From: Coriobacteriia bacterium
GTDB taxonomy: Bacteria > Actinomycetota > Coriobacteriia > WRKU01 > WQUG01
DNA: 33,193 nucleotides
NCBI GenBank assembly: GCA_009781115.1
Contig: WQYT01000015.1
Span: forward strand, 1 to 33,193
Direction: 5' to 3'
The translations under genes and the position numbers were made by a program. The first letter of the stretch is position 1; each line of letters starts with the position of its first letter. A model generated the notes under the pieces. It searched no databases, was not told the origin of the DNA, and saw only the letters and a list, made by a program, of their open reading frames with translations. Of the stretch, positions 1 through 5,708 are shown piece after piece.

Positions 1-762
1 ACGAAGACCTTCCCGGACAACGAGTACCTGCTGTTCGCCACGCGCGCCGGCATGGTGAAAAAGACCGCCATGGACGCCTACAAGAACGGCCGGCGCGACG
101 GTATCATCGCGATCAAGATGCGCGACGACGATGCGCTGATCTCGGTACGTCGCGTGCATGAGGGCCAGAAAGTCATCATGGTGAGCACGGTGGGCAAGGC
201 GATACTGTGGGACGAGGACGAGGCCCGGCCCATGGGGCGCGACACCCAGGGCGTCAAGGGCATGAACATCAAAGAGAGCGAGGGCGAGGCAGTCCTCGGC
301 ATGGAGATCGCGCCGAAAGGCTCCGAGCTCTTCGTGGTAACCGAGCGTGGCTACGGCAAGCGTACGCCCATTGACGACTACCCGAAGCATCACCGCGGTG
401 GTCAGGGCGTCAAGACCATCGTGGTCACGCCTAAGAAGGGCCTGCTTGCCGGCATGAAGATTGTCGGCCCCGGCCACGAGCTCATGCTGGTCAGCGAGGA
501 AGGCGTGGTCATCCGCGTCAAGTCCGACGACATCAGCAAGCTGGGCCGCTCGACCCAGGGCGTCAAGGTCATGAACGTCGGCGAGACCGACCGCGTGAGC
601 GCCATCGCCCGCGTGAGCAGCGGCAAGAAGAAGGCGAAAGCTGCACGGGCGGCGAAAGCTCCCGAGGGCCAGGAAGCCCTCGCCGTCGAAGGCCTGGAAC
701 TCGAAGAGCCCGAAGCAGACGAAGCCGACGCGTTACTCGACGAGGAGTTCAACGAAGAGTAG
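1..762 (+). CDS. gyrA: DNA gyrase subunit A, C-terminal part (5' truncated by window)
   Basis: The frame is open from base 1, so this is the 3' end of a longer gene; the ATG at 52 in the ORF track is internal. The 253 visible residues are the C-terminal beta-pinwheel of GyrA, which wraps DNA around the gyrase A2B2 complex so that negative supercoils can be introduced with ATP. Recurrent blade motifs are visible (for example GMVKKT, GRDTQGVKGMN, and its near-repeat GRSTQGVKVMN), as expected for this domain. The catalytic tyrosine and breakage-reunion domain lie upstream of the window. The protein ends in a very acidic tail rich in Glu, Asp and Leu, common in gyrase A proteins, preceded by a short Lys/Ala-rich stretch. 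Parologue ParC is the main alternative, but the well-kept pinwheel and acidic tail favour GyrA. Confidence 0.93.
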   Translation, partial: TKTFPDNEYLLFATRAGMVKKTAMDAYKNGRRDGIIAIKMRDDDALISVRRVHEGQKVIMVSTVGKAILWDEDEARPMGRDTQGVKGMNIKESEGEAVLGMEIAPKGSELFVVTERGYGKRTPIDDYPKHHRGGQGVKTIVVTPKKGLLAGMKIVGPGHELMLVSEEGVVIRVKSDDISKLGRSTQGVKVMNVGETDRVSAIARVSSGKKKAKAARAAKAPEGQEALAVEGLELEEPEADEADALLDEEFNEE

Positions 763-796
763 CCCCCATTCGTGCGTAGGGGTTGCGGAGCGCCTG

Positions 797-821
797 GAGA
801 AGGCTCCGGTGGAGCCTTCTC
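797..821. terminator. perfect hairpin after gyrA, possible terminator
   Basis: GAGAAGGCTCC and its exact reverse complement GGAGCCTTCTC are separated by three bases (11-bp stem), 34 bases after the gyrA stop. There is no U-tract after the stem, so an intrinsic terminator is not proven. It could also be a small mobile palindrome. Confidence 0.45.
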
Positions 822-881
822 AGCGGAGCCAAGGGCGAGCTGGGCGAGCCCCCCGGCGCCCCTCCTCCGGTCGTCAGCTCA

Positions 882-970
882 ATATTCGGCCAATAAATCT
901 GCACAACGCGCATAATATTCGCTGTAAAAATCTGCACCAGCATAACAACATTCGGCGTAATAATCTGCAC
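882..970. repeat. three degenerate repeats at exact 33-bp period upstream of the ATPase gene
   Basis: Three 23-base units start at 882, 915 and 948. Each begins A(T/C)ATTCG and ends AATCTGCAC; 16 of 23 positions are identical in all three, and the 10-base spacers differ. The constant 33-bp period puts the units on nearly the same face of the helix (about three turns). The last unit ends in CTGCAC at the place expected for the -35 box of the promoter of the following gene. An operator array for an autoregulator is the simplest reading; the binding protein is unknown. Confidence 0.8.
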
Positions 971-993
971 ACACCTCTCTGACCTGCTACAAT
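965..993 (+). promoter_or_regulatory. candidate sigma-70-type promoter of the DUF4143 ATPase gene
   Basis: A TACAAT -10 box (988-993) stands 17 bases after CTGCAC (965-970), a weak -35 that is the end of the third 33-bp-period repeat. Transcription would start around 1000, leaving a short leader before the ATG at 1036. Overlap of repeat and -35 suggests repression by occlusion. Confidence 0.5.
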
Positions 994-1035
994 AGCAACA
1001 TGCCACGCACATTAAGCCAGAGGAGGCCATCACCC

Positions 1036-2334
1036 ATGCTCAGCCGCAAAATAGACGCCCAGCTTCTCGCCTGGAAAACCCGGCTCGATCACAAGGCCCT
1101 AGTGGTAAAAGGCGCGCGGCAAGTGGGCAAAACCTTCAGCATCGATCACTTCGCGCGGCAAAATTACCGTTCCTACATCCCCATCAACTTCGAGGAGACC
1201 CCCTCGCTCAAAGCAATCTTTGAAGGCGACCTCGACGCCACAACGATCATCAAGCAGCTCACTCTGCGCATCCCCGGCGCGACGATCATCCCCGGCGGCC
1301 ATACGCTGCTGTTTCTCGACGAGATACAGAGTTGTCCCCAGGCGCGCACGGCTCTGAAATTCCTGGTTCAGGATGGTCGTCTTGATGTCATAGCATCCGG
1401 CTCGCTGCTCGGGATCAACTACGCGGAGGTCTCCTCGTTTCCTGTCGGCTACACCGATCAGCTTGAGATGCACTCGCTGGATTTCGAGGAGTTCTGCTGG
1501 GCGAGCGGGGTTTCGCACGCGGCGCTCACAGACCTGCTTGCGCACTATCAGCAACGTACCCCGATCCCTCAGGCAACGCACGATTATATGCTCCAGTTAT
1601 TCAAAGAGTATATTGTCATCGGAGGGATGCCCGCCGTTGTATCCGCCTTCACCGCACACCACGACTTCAACGAGGCGCTGCGGCTGCAAAAAGGGGTCGT
1701 CAATGACTACCTTGACGACATTGCAAAATATGCGAAGGACGCCGAGAAGGCCAAGGCGCGCGCGTGCTTTCGCTCGGTTCCGCGCCAGCTTGCCAAAGAC
1801 TACAAGAAGTTTCAGTACAGCGTAGTCGAGAAAAACGGGAGCTCCCGCAAGTTCGCCGGCAGCCTGATGTGGCTGCTGGACGCAGGCATCATCACGATCT
1901 GTCACAATCTTAAACGTCCGGAACTCCCCCTGGAGGGCAATGCCGATGAGGCGGCGTTCAAAGTCTACTTAAGTGACACCGGCCTTTTGGTGTCGATGCT
2001 TGAGGAAGGCTCTGCCGCTGACATCATTGACGGAAACCTCGGCATCTACAAAGGGGCAATTTACGAGAACATCATCGCCGATGTCTTTAACAAGGCCGGG
2101 CGCAAGCTCTACTACTTTGAGTATCGCCACCAGATCGAGATAGACTTCTTCATCCGCTACCGCGGCGCCGCAACTGCAGTTGAGGTCAAATCAGCGGAGA
2201 ACACCAAGTCGAAATCACTGCGCGCCATACTCGATAACTACCAGGTGACCCAGGCGATCCGGCTCTCAACCAAAAACATCGGAGAGAGCGGCCCAATTCT
2301 GAGCCTCCCTCTCTATCTGGCCCCCTTTATCTAA
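1036..2334 (+). CDS. AAA ATPase with DUF4143 domain (AAA_14 family)
   Basis: A 432-residue protein of the AAA_14/DUF4143 family. Walker A GARQVGKT is at residues 26-33 and Walker B LLFLDEIQ near 92-99. The C-terminal DUF4143 part contains YLSDTGLL and then a PD-(D/E)XK-like segment, EIDFF followed by AVEVKS, as in many members. The ORF track starts at 1000, but I prefer ATG 1036 because AGAGGAGG lies about 10 bases upstream and the family begins close to this Met. Members are common, often multicopy and mobile in anaerobes; their biological role is poorly established (suspected defence or plasmid/TA-like behaviour). It is preceded by a repeat array and a promoter of its own and followed by a TA pair, so it looks monocistronic. 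The family call is strong; the function is not known. Confidence 0.85.
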   Translation: MLSRKIDAQLLAWKTRLDHKALVVKGARQVGKTFSIDHFARQNYRSYIPINFEETPSLKAIFEGDLDATTIIKQLTLRIPGATIIPGGHTLLFLDEIQSCPQARTALKFLVQDGRLDVIASGSLLGINYAEVSSFPVGYTDQLEMHSLDFEEFCWASGVSHAALTDLLAHYQQRTPIPQATHDYMLQLFKEYIVIGGMPAVVSAFTAHHDFNEALRLQKGVVNDYLDDIAKYAKDAEKAKARACFRSVPRQLAKDYKKFQYSVVEKNGSSRKFAGSLMWLLDAGIITICHNLKRPELPLEGNADEAAFKVYLSDTGLLVSMLEEGSAADIIDGNLGIYKGAIYENIIADVFNKAGRKLYYFEYRHQIEIDFFIRYRGAATAVEVKSAENTKSKSLRAILDNYQVTQAIRLSTKNIGESGPILSLPLYLAPFI

Positions 2335-2452
2335 CCCGCTCTCACGCCCTGTCCCTCACATCTCTGCCCTGTAACTTCGCGCCTACAAGAGCGAAGGGCT
2401 TTGGATCGTCGCGCAAAGTGTCGTGTCGCTTCTGGATGGCAGCAGTGTGCCG

Positions 2453-2481
2453 TTATCGTATATACTATAAGCACACGATAA
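2453..2481. promoter_or_regulatory. inverted repeat, likely autoregulatory operator of the Phd/PIN pair
   Basis: TTATCGT (2453-2459) and ACGATAA (2475-2481) form an inverted repeat around a TATACT-like -10 (2461-2466), directly before the antitoxin Shine-Dalgarno AAGGAG. GTGTGC (2445-2450) and GCACAC (2471-2476) add a second, overlapping pair. Phd-type antitoxins usually repress their own operon from such sites; assignment here is by position. Confidence 0.5.
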
Positions 2482-2491
2482 GGAGCACACT

Positions 2492-2791
2492 ATGGTATTC
2501 ATGACAACGCGTGAATTGCGCACCAACACAAAAGAACTGTGGGAAACCCTGGATTCTCAGCAGGAGATCGTACTGACCAATAACGGTAAGCCCCGGGCGG
2601 TTGTGATCCCTACTGATCCCGAAGACCTGGAAGAGACGCTCCTCAGGATCCGCAGCGCTCGCGCAAAGGCGGCATGGTATTCCATCCGCGCGCAGTCCGA
2701 AGCAAATGGCACAGGCAACTTGAGTATGGACGAAATAGATGCGATCATCGCTGAGTCGCGTGCAGAAAGGCGCGCACAGCAGAGCGCCTGA
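2492..2791 (+). CDS. Phd/YefM-type antitoxin
   Basis: A 99-residue protein with the Phd/YefM N-terminal DNA-binding fold: TTRELRTN, then IVLTNNGKPRAVVIP, the typical strand-turn-strand that ends in a conserved Val/Ile-Pro. The C-terminal half is charged and helical (ending in a Glu/Arg/Ala-rich stretch), the usual toxin-wrapping region. Start: AAGGAG lies six bases before ATG 2492; Met-4 (2501) is possible but less well spaced. Its stop is one base before the start of the PIN gene, so the two are one operon with likely translational coupling. It should neutralise the downstream PIN toxin and repress the promoter at the 2453-2481 inverted repeat. Confidence 0.85.
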   Translation: MVFMTTRELRTNTKELWETLDSQQEIVLTNNGKPRAVVIPTDPEDLEETLLRIRSARAKAAWYSIRAQSEANGTGNLSMDEIDAIIAESRAERRAQQSA

Positions 2792-2792
2792 T

Positions 2793-3197
2793 ATGGGAGC
2801 ACCACGCCTGGTTGTTCTGGATACCAATGTTCTGGTATCAGGGAATATCACAAAGCATAATTCCCCTCCCACTGAACTGGTTGGGATGGTGCTTGATGGC
2901 TTATTGCGCCTTTGTTACGACACCCGCATGATGGCTGAGTACCGCGAGGTACTTTCAAGGCCACAGTTCAATTTTGATACTCGCGAGAAAGAGCTCCTGT
3001 TTGAAATGATCACAAGGTATGGCTTCGACGTTGATCCTCCTCGCTCCACTCTTGACTTTTCTGATGAATCAGATCGCCCGTTCTATGAAGTAGCAGAGCT
3101 CTGCCTTTGCCCGTTGGTAACAGGCAATAAAAAGCACTTTCCGCAGAGGGAGTGGATACTCAGCCCGGCGGAGTACCTTGCCGCGCTGTGGGAGTGA
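2793..3197 (+). CDS. PIN-domain toxin (COG1569-type ribonuclease)
   Basis: A 134-residue PIN protein. The first acidic site is in VVLDTNVLVSG (Asp-10); the middle carries the family's YREVLSRPQF segment; the end has SDESDRPFYEVAE followed by LVTGNKKHFP and LSPAEYL, the classic COG1569 pattern. PIN toxins are Mg2+-dependent endoribonucleases that cut tRNA, rRNA or mRNA when freed from antitoxin. The ORF track begins at 2739, inside the antitoxin; ATG 2793 is chosen because it follows the antitoxin stop directly and starts at the beta-strand before the catalytic Asp. A decayed relative of the same family lies on the minus strand at 5387-5557. Confidence 0.85.
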   Translation: MGAPRLVVLDTNVLVSGNITKHNSPPTELVGMVLDGLLRLCYDTRMMAEYREVLSRPQFNFDTREKELLFEMITRYGFDVDPPRSTLDFSDESDRPFYEVAELCLCPLVTGNKKHFPQREWILSPAEYLAALWE

Positions 3198-3234
3198 GCT
3201 GCTACAAACTGTATCAGAGGAACAACTGTGACAG

Positions 3235-3305
3235 GGAGACTGTCTCCTTCCGGTACTGGGCAATGAGCCCGGGCTCATGCGTAGCGCGCGGGGACCCGGC
3301 GCGCC
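3235..3305. other. cluster of three palindromes after the PIN gene
   Basis: GGAGAC-T-GTCTCC (3235-3247), ATGAGCCC/GGGCTCAT (3263-3278) and GGCGCGCC (3298-3305) lie within 71 bases of noncoding sequence. None has a T-tract. The first resembles the GGGGAC...GTCCCC type of REP-like palindromes. They may end the upstream transcript or be mobile-palindrome debris. Confidence 0.4.
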
Positions 3306-3336
3306 ATCCTTCCTTTCTGGCGGAGGATTTTGACGG

Positions 3337-3365
3337 TTGACAGATCAGCGTATATGAAGTAATAT
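3337..3365 (+). promoter_or_regulatory. strong sigma-70-type promoter for the BrnT-like/RHH pair
   Basis: TTGACA (3337-3342), a 17-base spacer and TAATAT (3360-3365) match the consensus almost perfectly. It sits 38 bases before the start of the toxin-like gene, in an AT-rich stretch. Confidence 0.8.
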
Positions 3366-3403
3366 ATTTATGTATTATCTTTAAGTATGATAAAAGAGGT
3401 GGC

Positions 3404-3691
3404 ATGGATAAGGTTTTTGTGGATGACAGGGTTCCACAGCGACATCCAAATATCTCAAAGAATGATGCAATGGTAGCGTGGAAGAATTGCATGAGGTCTC
3501 GGCCCAGGATCAACAAGAACCCCAGTGAGTGTCTGGCTATTGGAGTAGACGGGAAAGGCAGACTCTTGGAACTTGTTGCCCTGAGGGACACTGAGGGGGA
3601 CTGGTTGATTTATCATGCAATGACGCCGCCTGCGGAAAACGCGAAAAGAGAGCTTCAGTTTGACCGGAGGAAAAGCCATGAAAAACGATGA
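3404..3691 (+). CDS. BrnT-like toxin candidate
   Basis: A 95-residue protein. RHPNISKNDAMVAWKN, then SECLAIGVDGKGRLLEL, then the late APxxAK-like segment (TPPAENAKREL) follow the order of BrnT/DUF4258-type RNase-fold toxins: a helix with RHxIS, strands with a GxDxxGR turn, and a C-terminal helix. BrnT proteins are small RelE-fold ribonucleases. AGAGGTGG lies just before the ATG. The next gene is a ribbon-helix-helix protein that overlaps its end by 14 bases, the toxin-first order usual for BrnT/BrnA. Family assignment is by pattern only, so a different RelE-like group cannot be excluded. Confidence 0.6.
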   Translation: MDKVFVDDRVPQRHPNISKNDAMVAWKNCMRSRPRINKNPSECLAIGVDGKGRLLELVALRDTEGDWLIYHAMTPPAENAKRELQFDRRKSHEKR

Positions 3692-3953
3692 ATTGCATAA
3701 GAAGTTCGGCGTTACCGATGCACAGCTTGATGAACGGGCCGCTGAGTACGAGAGCGAGTCCTGGGAAGGGATGGAGTTCGGTAGAATAGTTCAGGGCCGA
3801 CCTAAGATTTGCGATGAGGAACTAAAGCCGTTGACCATCAAAGTGCCCGCCTCGCGCATTGCGGCTATACAAGAGTCTGCTGCCAGGCGCGGCGTCTCAC
3901 GTTCAGAGTTCGTACGTCAGGCGATCGACAACGAGCTTGCGACCGCCTCCTGA
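3678..3953 (+). CDS. ribbon-helix-helix (BrnA/CopG-like) antitoxin
   Basis: A 91-residue protein. The C-terminal 45 residues hold a CopG/Arc-type ribbon-helix-helix: the strand LTIKVPASRIAAIQ, then ARRGVSRSEFVRQAIDNEL, the canonical turn and second helix. The N-terminal half is acidic and helical (ERAAEYESESWEG), fitting a toxin-binding arm. Start: GGAGGAAAA is directly upstream of ATG 3678; the ORF track's 3660 would start inside that Shine-Dalgarno. It overlaps the preceding BrnT-like gene by 14 bases, so the pair is co-translated and probably autoregulated through the promoter at 3337-3365. Confidence 0.78.
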   Translation: MKNDELHKKFGVTDAQLDERAAEYESESWEGMEFGRIVQGRPKICDEELKPLTIKVPASRIAAIQESAARRGVSRSEFVRQAIDNELATAS

Positions 3954-4020
3954 CTGTCTTTGCCCGCTCGTCTCTTCGCGAGTTAAGAAGTTAGTTCACT
4001 GTGAAAAGTATTGGTAGCCT

Positions 4021-4082
4021 CTGCCTGGTATACCATTTGCACCATCTTTAAGATACTGTTTGCACCCTGCCTGGTATACCAT
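4021..4082. repeat. direct repeat with palindromic core TGGTATACCA
   Basis: The 16-base sequence CTGCCTGGTATACCAT occurs at 4021-4036 and again at 4067-4082; TTTGCACC is also repeated (4036-4043 and 4059-4066). Each copy contains the 10-bp palindrome TGGTATACCA. They lie in the 274-base gap between two TA modules. A two-site operator or a recombination remnant is possible. Confidence 0.7.
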
Positions 4083-4116
4083 ATTCCCTCTAGATGCTAG
4101 TCGGAATCAATATTGC

Positions 4117-4160
4117 TCGTTAGCAACGAATAGAATTCATCCATTATCAATGGATGAATT
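4117..4160. repeat. perfect 12-bp palindrome with a second weaker one, related to those inside the DUF1016 gene
   Basis: AATTCATCCATT-ATC-AATGGATGAATT (4134-4160) is a perfect 12-bp inverted repeat with a three-base loop. Just before it TCGTT-AGC-AACGA (4117-4129) is a shorter one. Both share the TT-NNN-AA centre and the AATTC/GAATT ends with the in-frame palindromes at 5988-6055. Confidence 0.75.
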
Positions 4161-4169
4161 AGAATGTAC

Positions 4170-4198
4170 TTGGTCAAGTTGGTCAAGTATGCTATGAT
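4170..4198 (+). promoter_or_regulatory. promoter of the second Phd/PIN pair, overlapping a tandem TTGGTCAAG
   Basis: TTGGTC (4170-4175), 17 bases, TATGAT (4193-4198). The sequence TTGGTCAAG is repeated in tandem from 4170 to 4187, covering the -35 and spacer, a likely operator for the antitoxin. Confidence 0.6.
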
Positions 4199-4227
4199 GA
4201 GGTTATCTTGAAAGGATGGTTCCCTTT

Positions 4228-4485
4228 ATGTTGACCTTGCCATTGGCAGAGGCGAAGACTCAGTTTTCGCAGGTGATGAAAAAAGTGCGTACAGGTGAAT
4301 CAGTCACGGTGTCGTACGGGAAAAAGCGTGAACCGATCGCCGTCATCATCCCCTTTGATGACTGGTCGAAACTCAATCGCAAGCCGCGCAAGCTGGGAGT
4401 TCTGCAGGGCAGAGGGTCGGTGGAGTTTGCTGATGACTGGGCGATGACGGCTGAAGAACTGATCGGTGAAGAGCCGGTTGTCTAA
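4228..4485 (+). CDS. Phd-type antitoxin
   Basis: An 85-residue Phd/YefM-family antitoxin: LPLAEAKTQFSQVMKKVRTG, then ESVTVSYGKKREPIAVIIP and DDWSKL, the standard DNA-binding N-domain; the short acidic C-terminus (DDWAMTAEELIGEEPVV) would bind the toxin. Start chosen at ATG 4228, because AAAGGA ends immediately at the upstream ATG 4216, too close to serve it, but is well spaced for 4228. The stop overlaps the toxin start by one base (TAATG), so the two are translationally coupled. It probably represses the promoter at 4170-4198. Confidence 0.85.
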   Translation: MLTLPLAEAKTQFSQVMKKVRTGESVTVSYGKKREPIAVIIPFDDWSKLNRKPRKLGVLQGRGSVEFADDWAMTAEELIGEEPVV

Positions 4486-4880
4486 TGGGCTATCTTCTGG
4501 ACACCCACACGATTCTCTGGATGCTGCTGGAGCCGGAGAAGCTCTCGGCGGAAACGCACAAAGTTTTGCTGAATAATGATGTTGATATTTATTATTCACC
4601 TATTAGCTTGTGGGAGATCGCTATCAAATACTCGATTGGAAAGCTTAATCTGCACGGGGTTACTCCTGATGATGTGATGGCGGCCCTTGATGAGGAGCCT
4701 TTTGACTGTCTTGATGTCTTTCCGGGCATCTGGGCGCAGAGTTATCAGCTGCCCCGGCTCCACAGCGACCCTTTCGATCATCTGCTCGTCTGGGAGGCGC
4801 TCACCAACGACCTGACCTTTTTGAGCGCAGACAAAAAACTCCGTGCGTACGAAAGCGAAGGCCTCCGGATCATTGCGTGA
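4485..4880 (+). CDS. PIN-domain toxin, VapC-like (COG3744 type)
   Basis: A 131-residue PIN protein of the group usually paired with Phd antitoxins. It opens with YLLDTHTILWML (first catalytic Asp-6), has SPISLWEIAIKYSIGKL with the conserved Glu, and ends with DPFDHLLVWEA and FLSADKKLRAY, supplying the remaining acidic residues. All expected motifs are intact, so it should be an active metal-dependent ribonuclease. It follows its antitoxin with a one-base overlap. It belongs to a different PIN branch from the gene at 2793, so the two systems are not a simple duplication. Confidence 0.88.
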   Translation: MGYLLDTHTILWMLLEPEKLSAETHKVLLNNDVDIYYSPISLWEIAIKYSIGKLNLHGVTPDDVMAALDEEPFDCLDVFPGIWAQSYQLPRLHSDPFDHLLVWEALTNDLTFLSADKKLRAYESEGLRIIA

Positions 4881-5040
4881 GCCCTGCTGCAATGACTAAC
4901 CAACAACTCATTCCGGCCCGGCGCAATACTTCAAGCGGAGCATATGCCGGTATCTTTTCGTCAGGTAATGTTCGTTATAATAACAGCCAGTACACTAATG
5001 TTGTCTGCTCGCGATTGGGCCTTGCGGTAAAGGAGATGAT

Positions 5041-5337
5041 ATGAGTTTTTGTCAACAGTGTGGGACGCAGCTTCCTGAAGAGGCGGTGTGCTGTTCTGGT
5101 TGCGGTGCGAAAACAGGGCCAGAAGATACCGGGAGAAGTTTCGGTTTTGGCGCTCTGGGGTTTTTCTTTCCTCTTATTGGCATGCTCCTCTATTTCGTCT
5201 GGTATAGGAAGCGACCCGGCCCAGCAAAATCTGCGTTAATAGGGGCGATCATCGGTGTGGTTATCTGGCTTGTCCTCATTTTGCTTGGCACATTTAGCTC
5301 CTCTGGGTTGACCACTATAACCAGCGTCTCTGGATAA
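5041..5337 (+). CDS. small zinc-ribbon membrane protein
   Basis: A 98-residue protein with an N-terminal zinc ribbon (FCQQCG and CCSGCG; ligands Cys-4, Cys-7, Cys-18, Cys-21) followed by two hydrophobic segments at about residues 38-57 and 65-87, separated by a basic loop (WYRKRPGPAKS). Proteins of this zinc_ribbon_2 plus TM layout are common and usually uncharacterised. AAGGAG lies six bases before the ATG, and TATAAT at 4976-4981 may be its -10. It stands alone between a TA pair and a relic PIN gene on the other strand. No specific function can be given. Confidence 0.7.
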   Translation: MSFCQQCGTQLPEEAVCCSGCGAKTGPEDTGRSFGFGALGFFFPLIGMLLYFVWYRKRPGPAKSALIGAIIGVVIWLVLILLGTFSSSGLTTITSVSG

Positions 5338-5386
5338 CGCGCTAAGCTCACGCGAAGAATTCCGAGCTGGCGACTATAAGCCCTGC

Positions 5387-5557
5387 TTAGCAGCTGCGCA
5401 GCGTGTGATAGAACCCGGCGGGGGACAGGACGACGGAGGGCTCATTGGGAAAGTGCTTCAAGTTGCCGGTGACCAGCGGGCAGAGGCAGAGGTGCGCCAC
5501 TTCCAGAAAGGGCAGATTATCCGCATCGGGAAGCGTGATATTAAGCTCAACCAGAAA
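5387..5557 (-). pseudogene. C-terminal relic of a PIN toxin (COG1569 type)
   Basis: Read on the minus strand, a start-less frame from a TGA (5558-5560) to a TAA (5387-5389) encodes PDADNLPFLEVAHL, CPLVTGNLKHFP and LSPAGF. These match the end of the intact PIN gene at 2793 (SDRPFYEVAEL, CPLVTGNKKHFP, LSPAEYL). Only the last ~56 codons remain; the N-terminal part with the first catalytic Asp and any antitoxin partner are gone. This frame is absent from the ORF track because it lacks a start. It shows that the island has lost at least one TA system. Confidence 0.8.
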
Positions 5558-5708
5558 TCAGTAAAAAAACGCACGTCTGTCCGTACTCTCTGTTATACTG
5601 GAAATCAGCGACATTCCCATCAGGTCACCGCAGCTCAGCGCCCTGTTTCGTCACTCGCTGGCGGAAAGTGTCCTTGTTATTTCACCCGATGAACCTAAGG
5701 AGGACCCC
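5558..5708 (+). other. leader region of the DUF1016 gene, possibly with an antitoxin-like relic
   Basis: AAGGAGG sits five bases before ATG 5709 and TATACT (5594-5599) may be a -10. The frame of the DUF1016 gene stays open upstream of its start through a segment reading EISDIPIRSPQLSALF and SVLVISPDE, which has the flavour of an antitoxin N-terminus. Whether this is coding, a relic, or chance is unclear. Confidence 0.35.

Noticed and set aside
882-970. CRISPR array
   Set aside because: Only three degenerate units with 10-base spacers, far too short for CRISPR spacers, and no cas genes.
749-1033. Minus-strand 94-residue ORF with an 11-residue repeat (VQI...NI)
   Set aside because: The repeat is the translation of the 33-bp noncoding array; no Shine-Dalgarno, and it overlaps the promoter and the gyrA end.
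3152-3340. 62-residue plus-strand ORF
   Set aside because: Covers the palindrome cluster, overlaps the PIN gene, and lacks any protein-like pattern.
5405-5692. 95-residue plus-strand ORF
   Set aside because: It is opposite the PIN relic on the minus strand and has no domain or Shine-Dalgarno.
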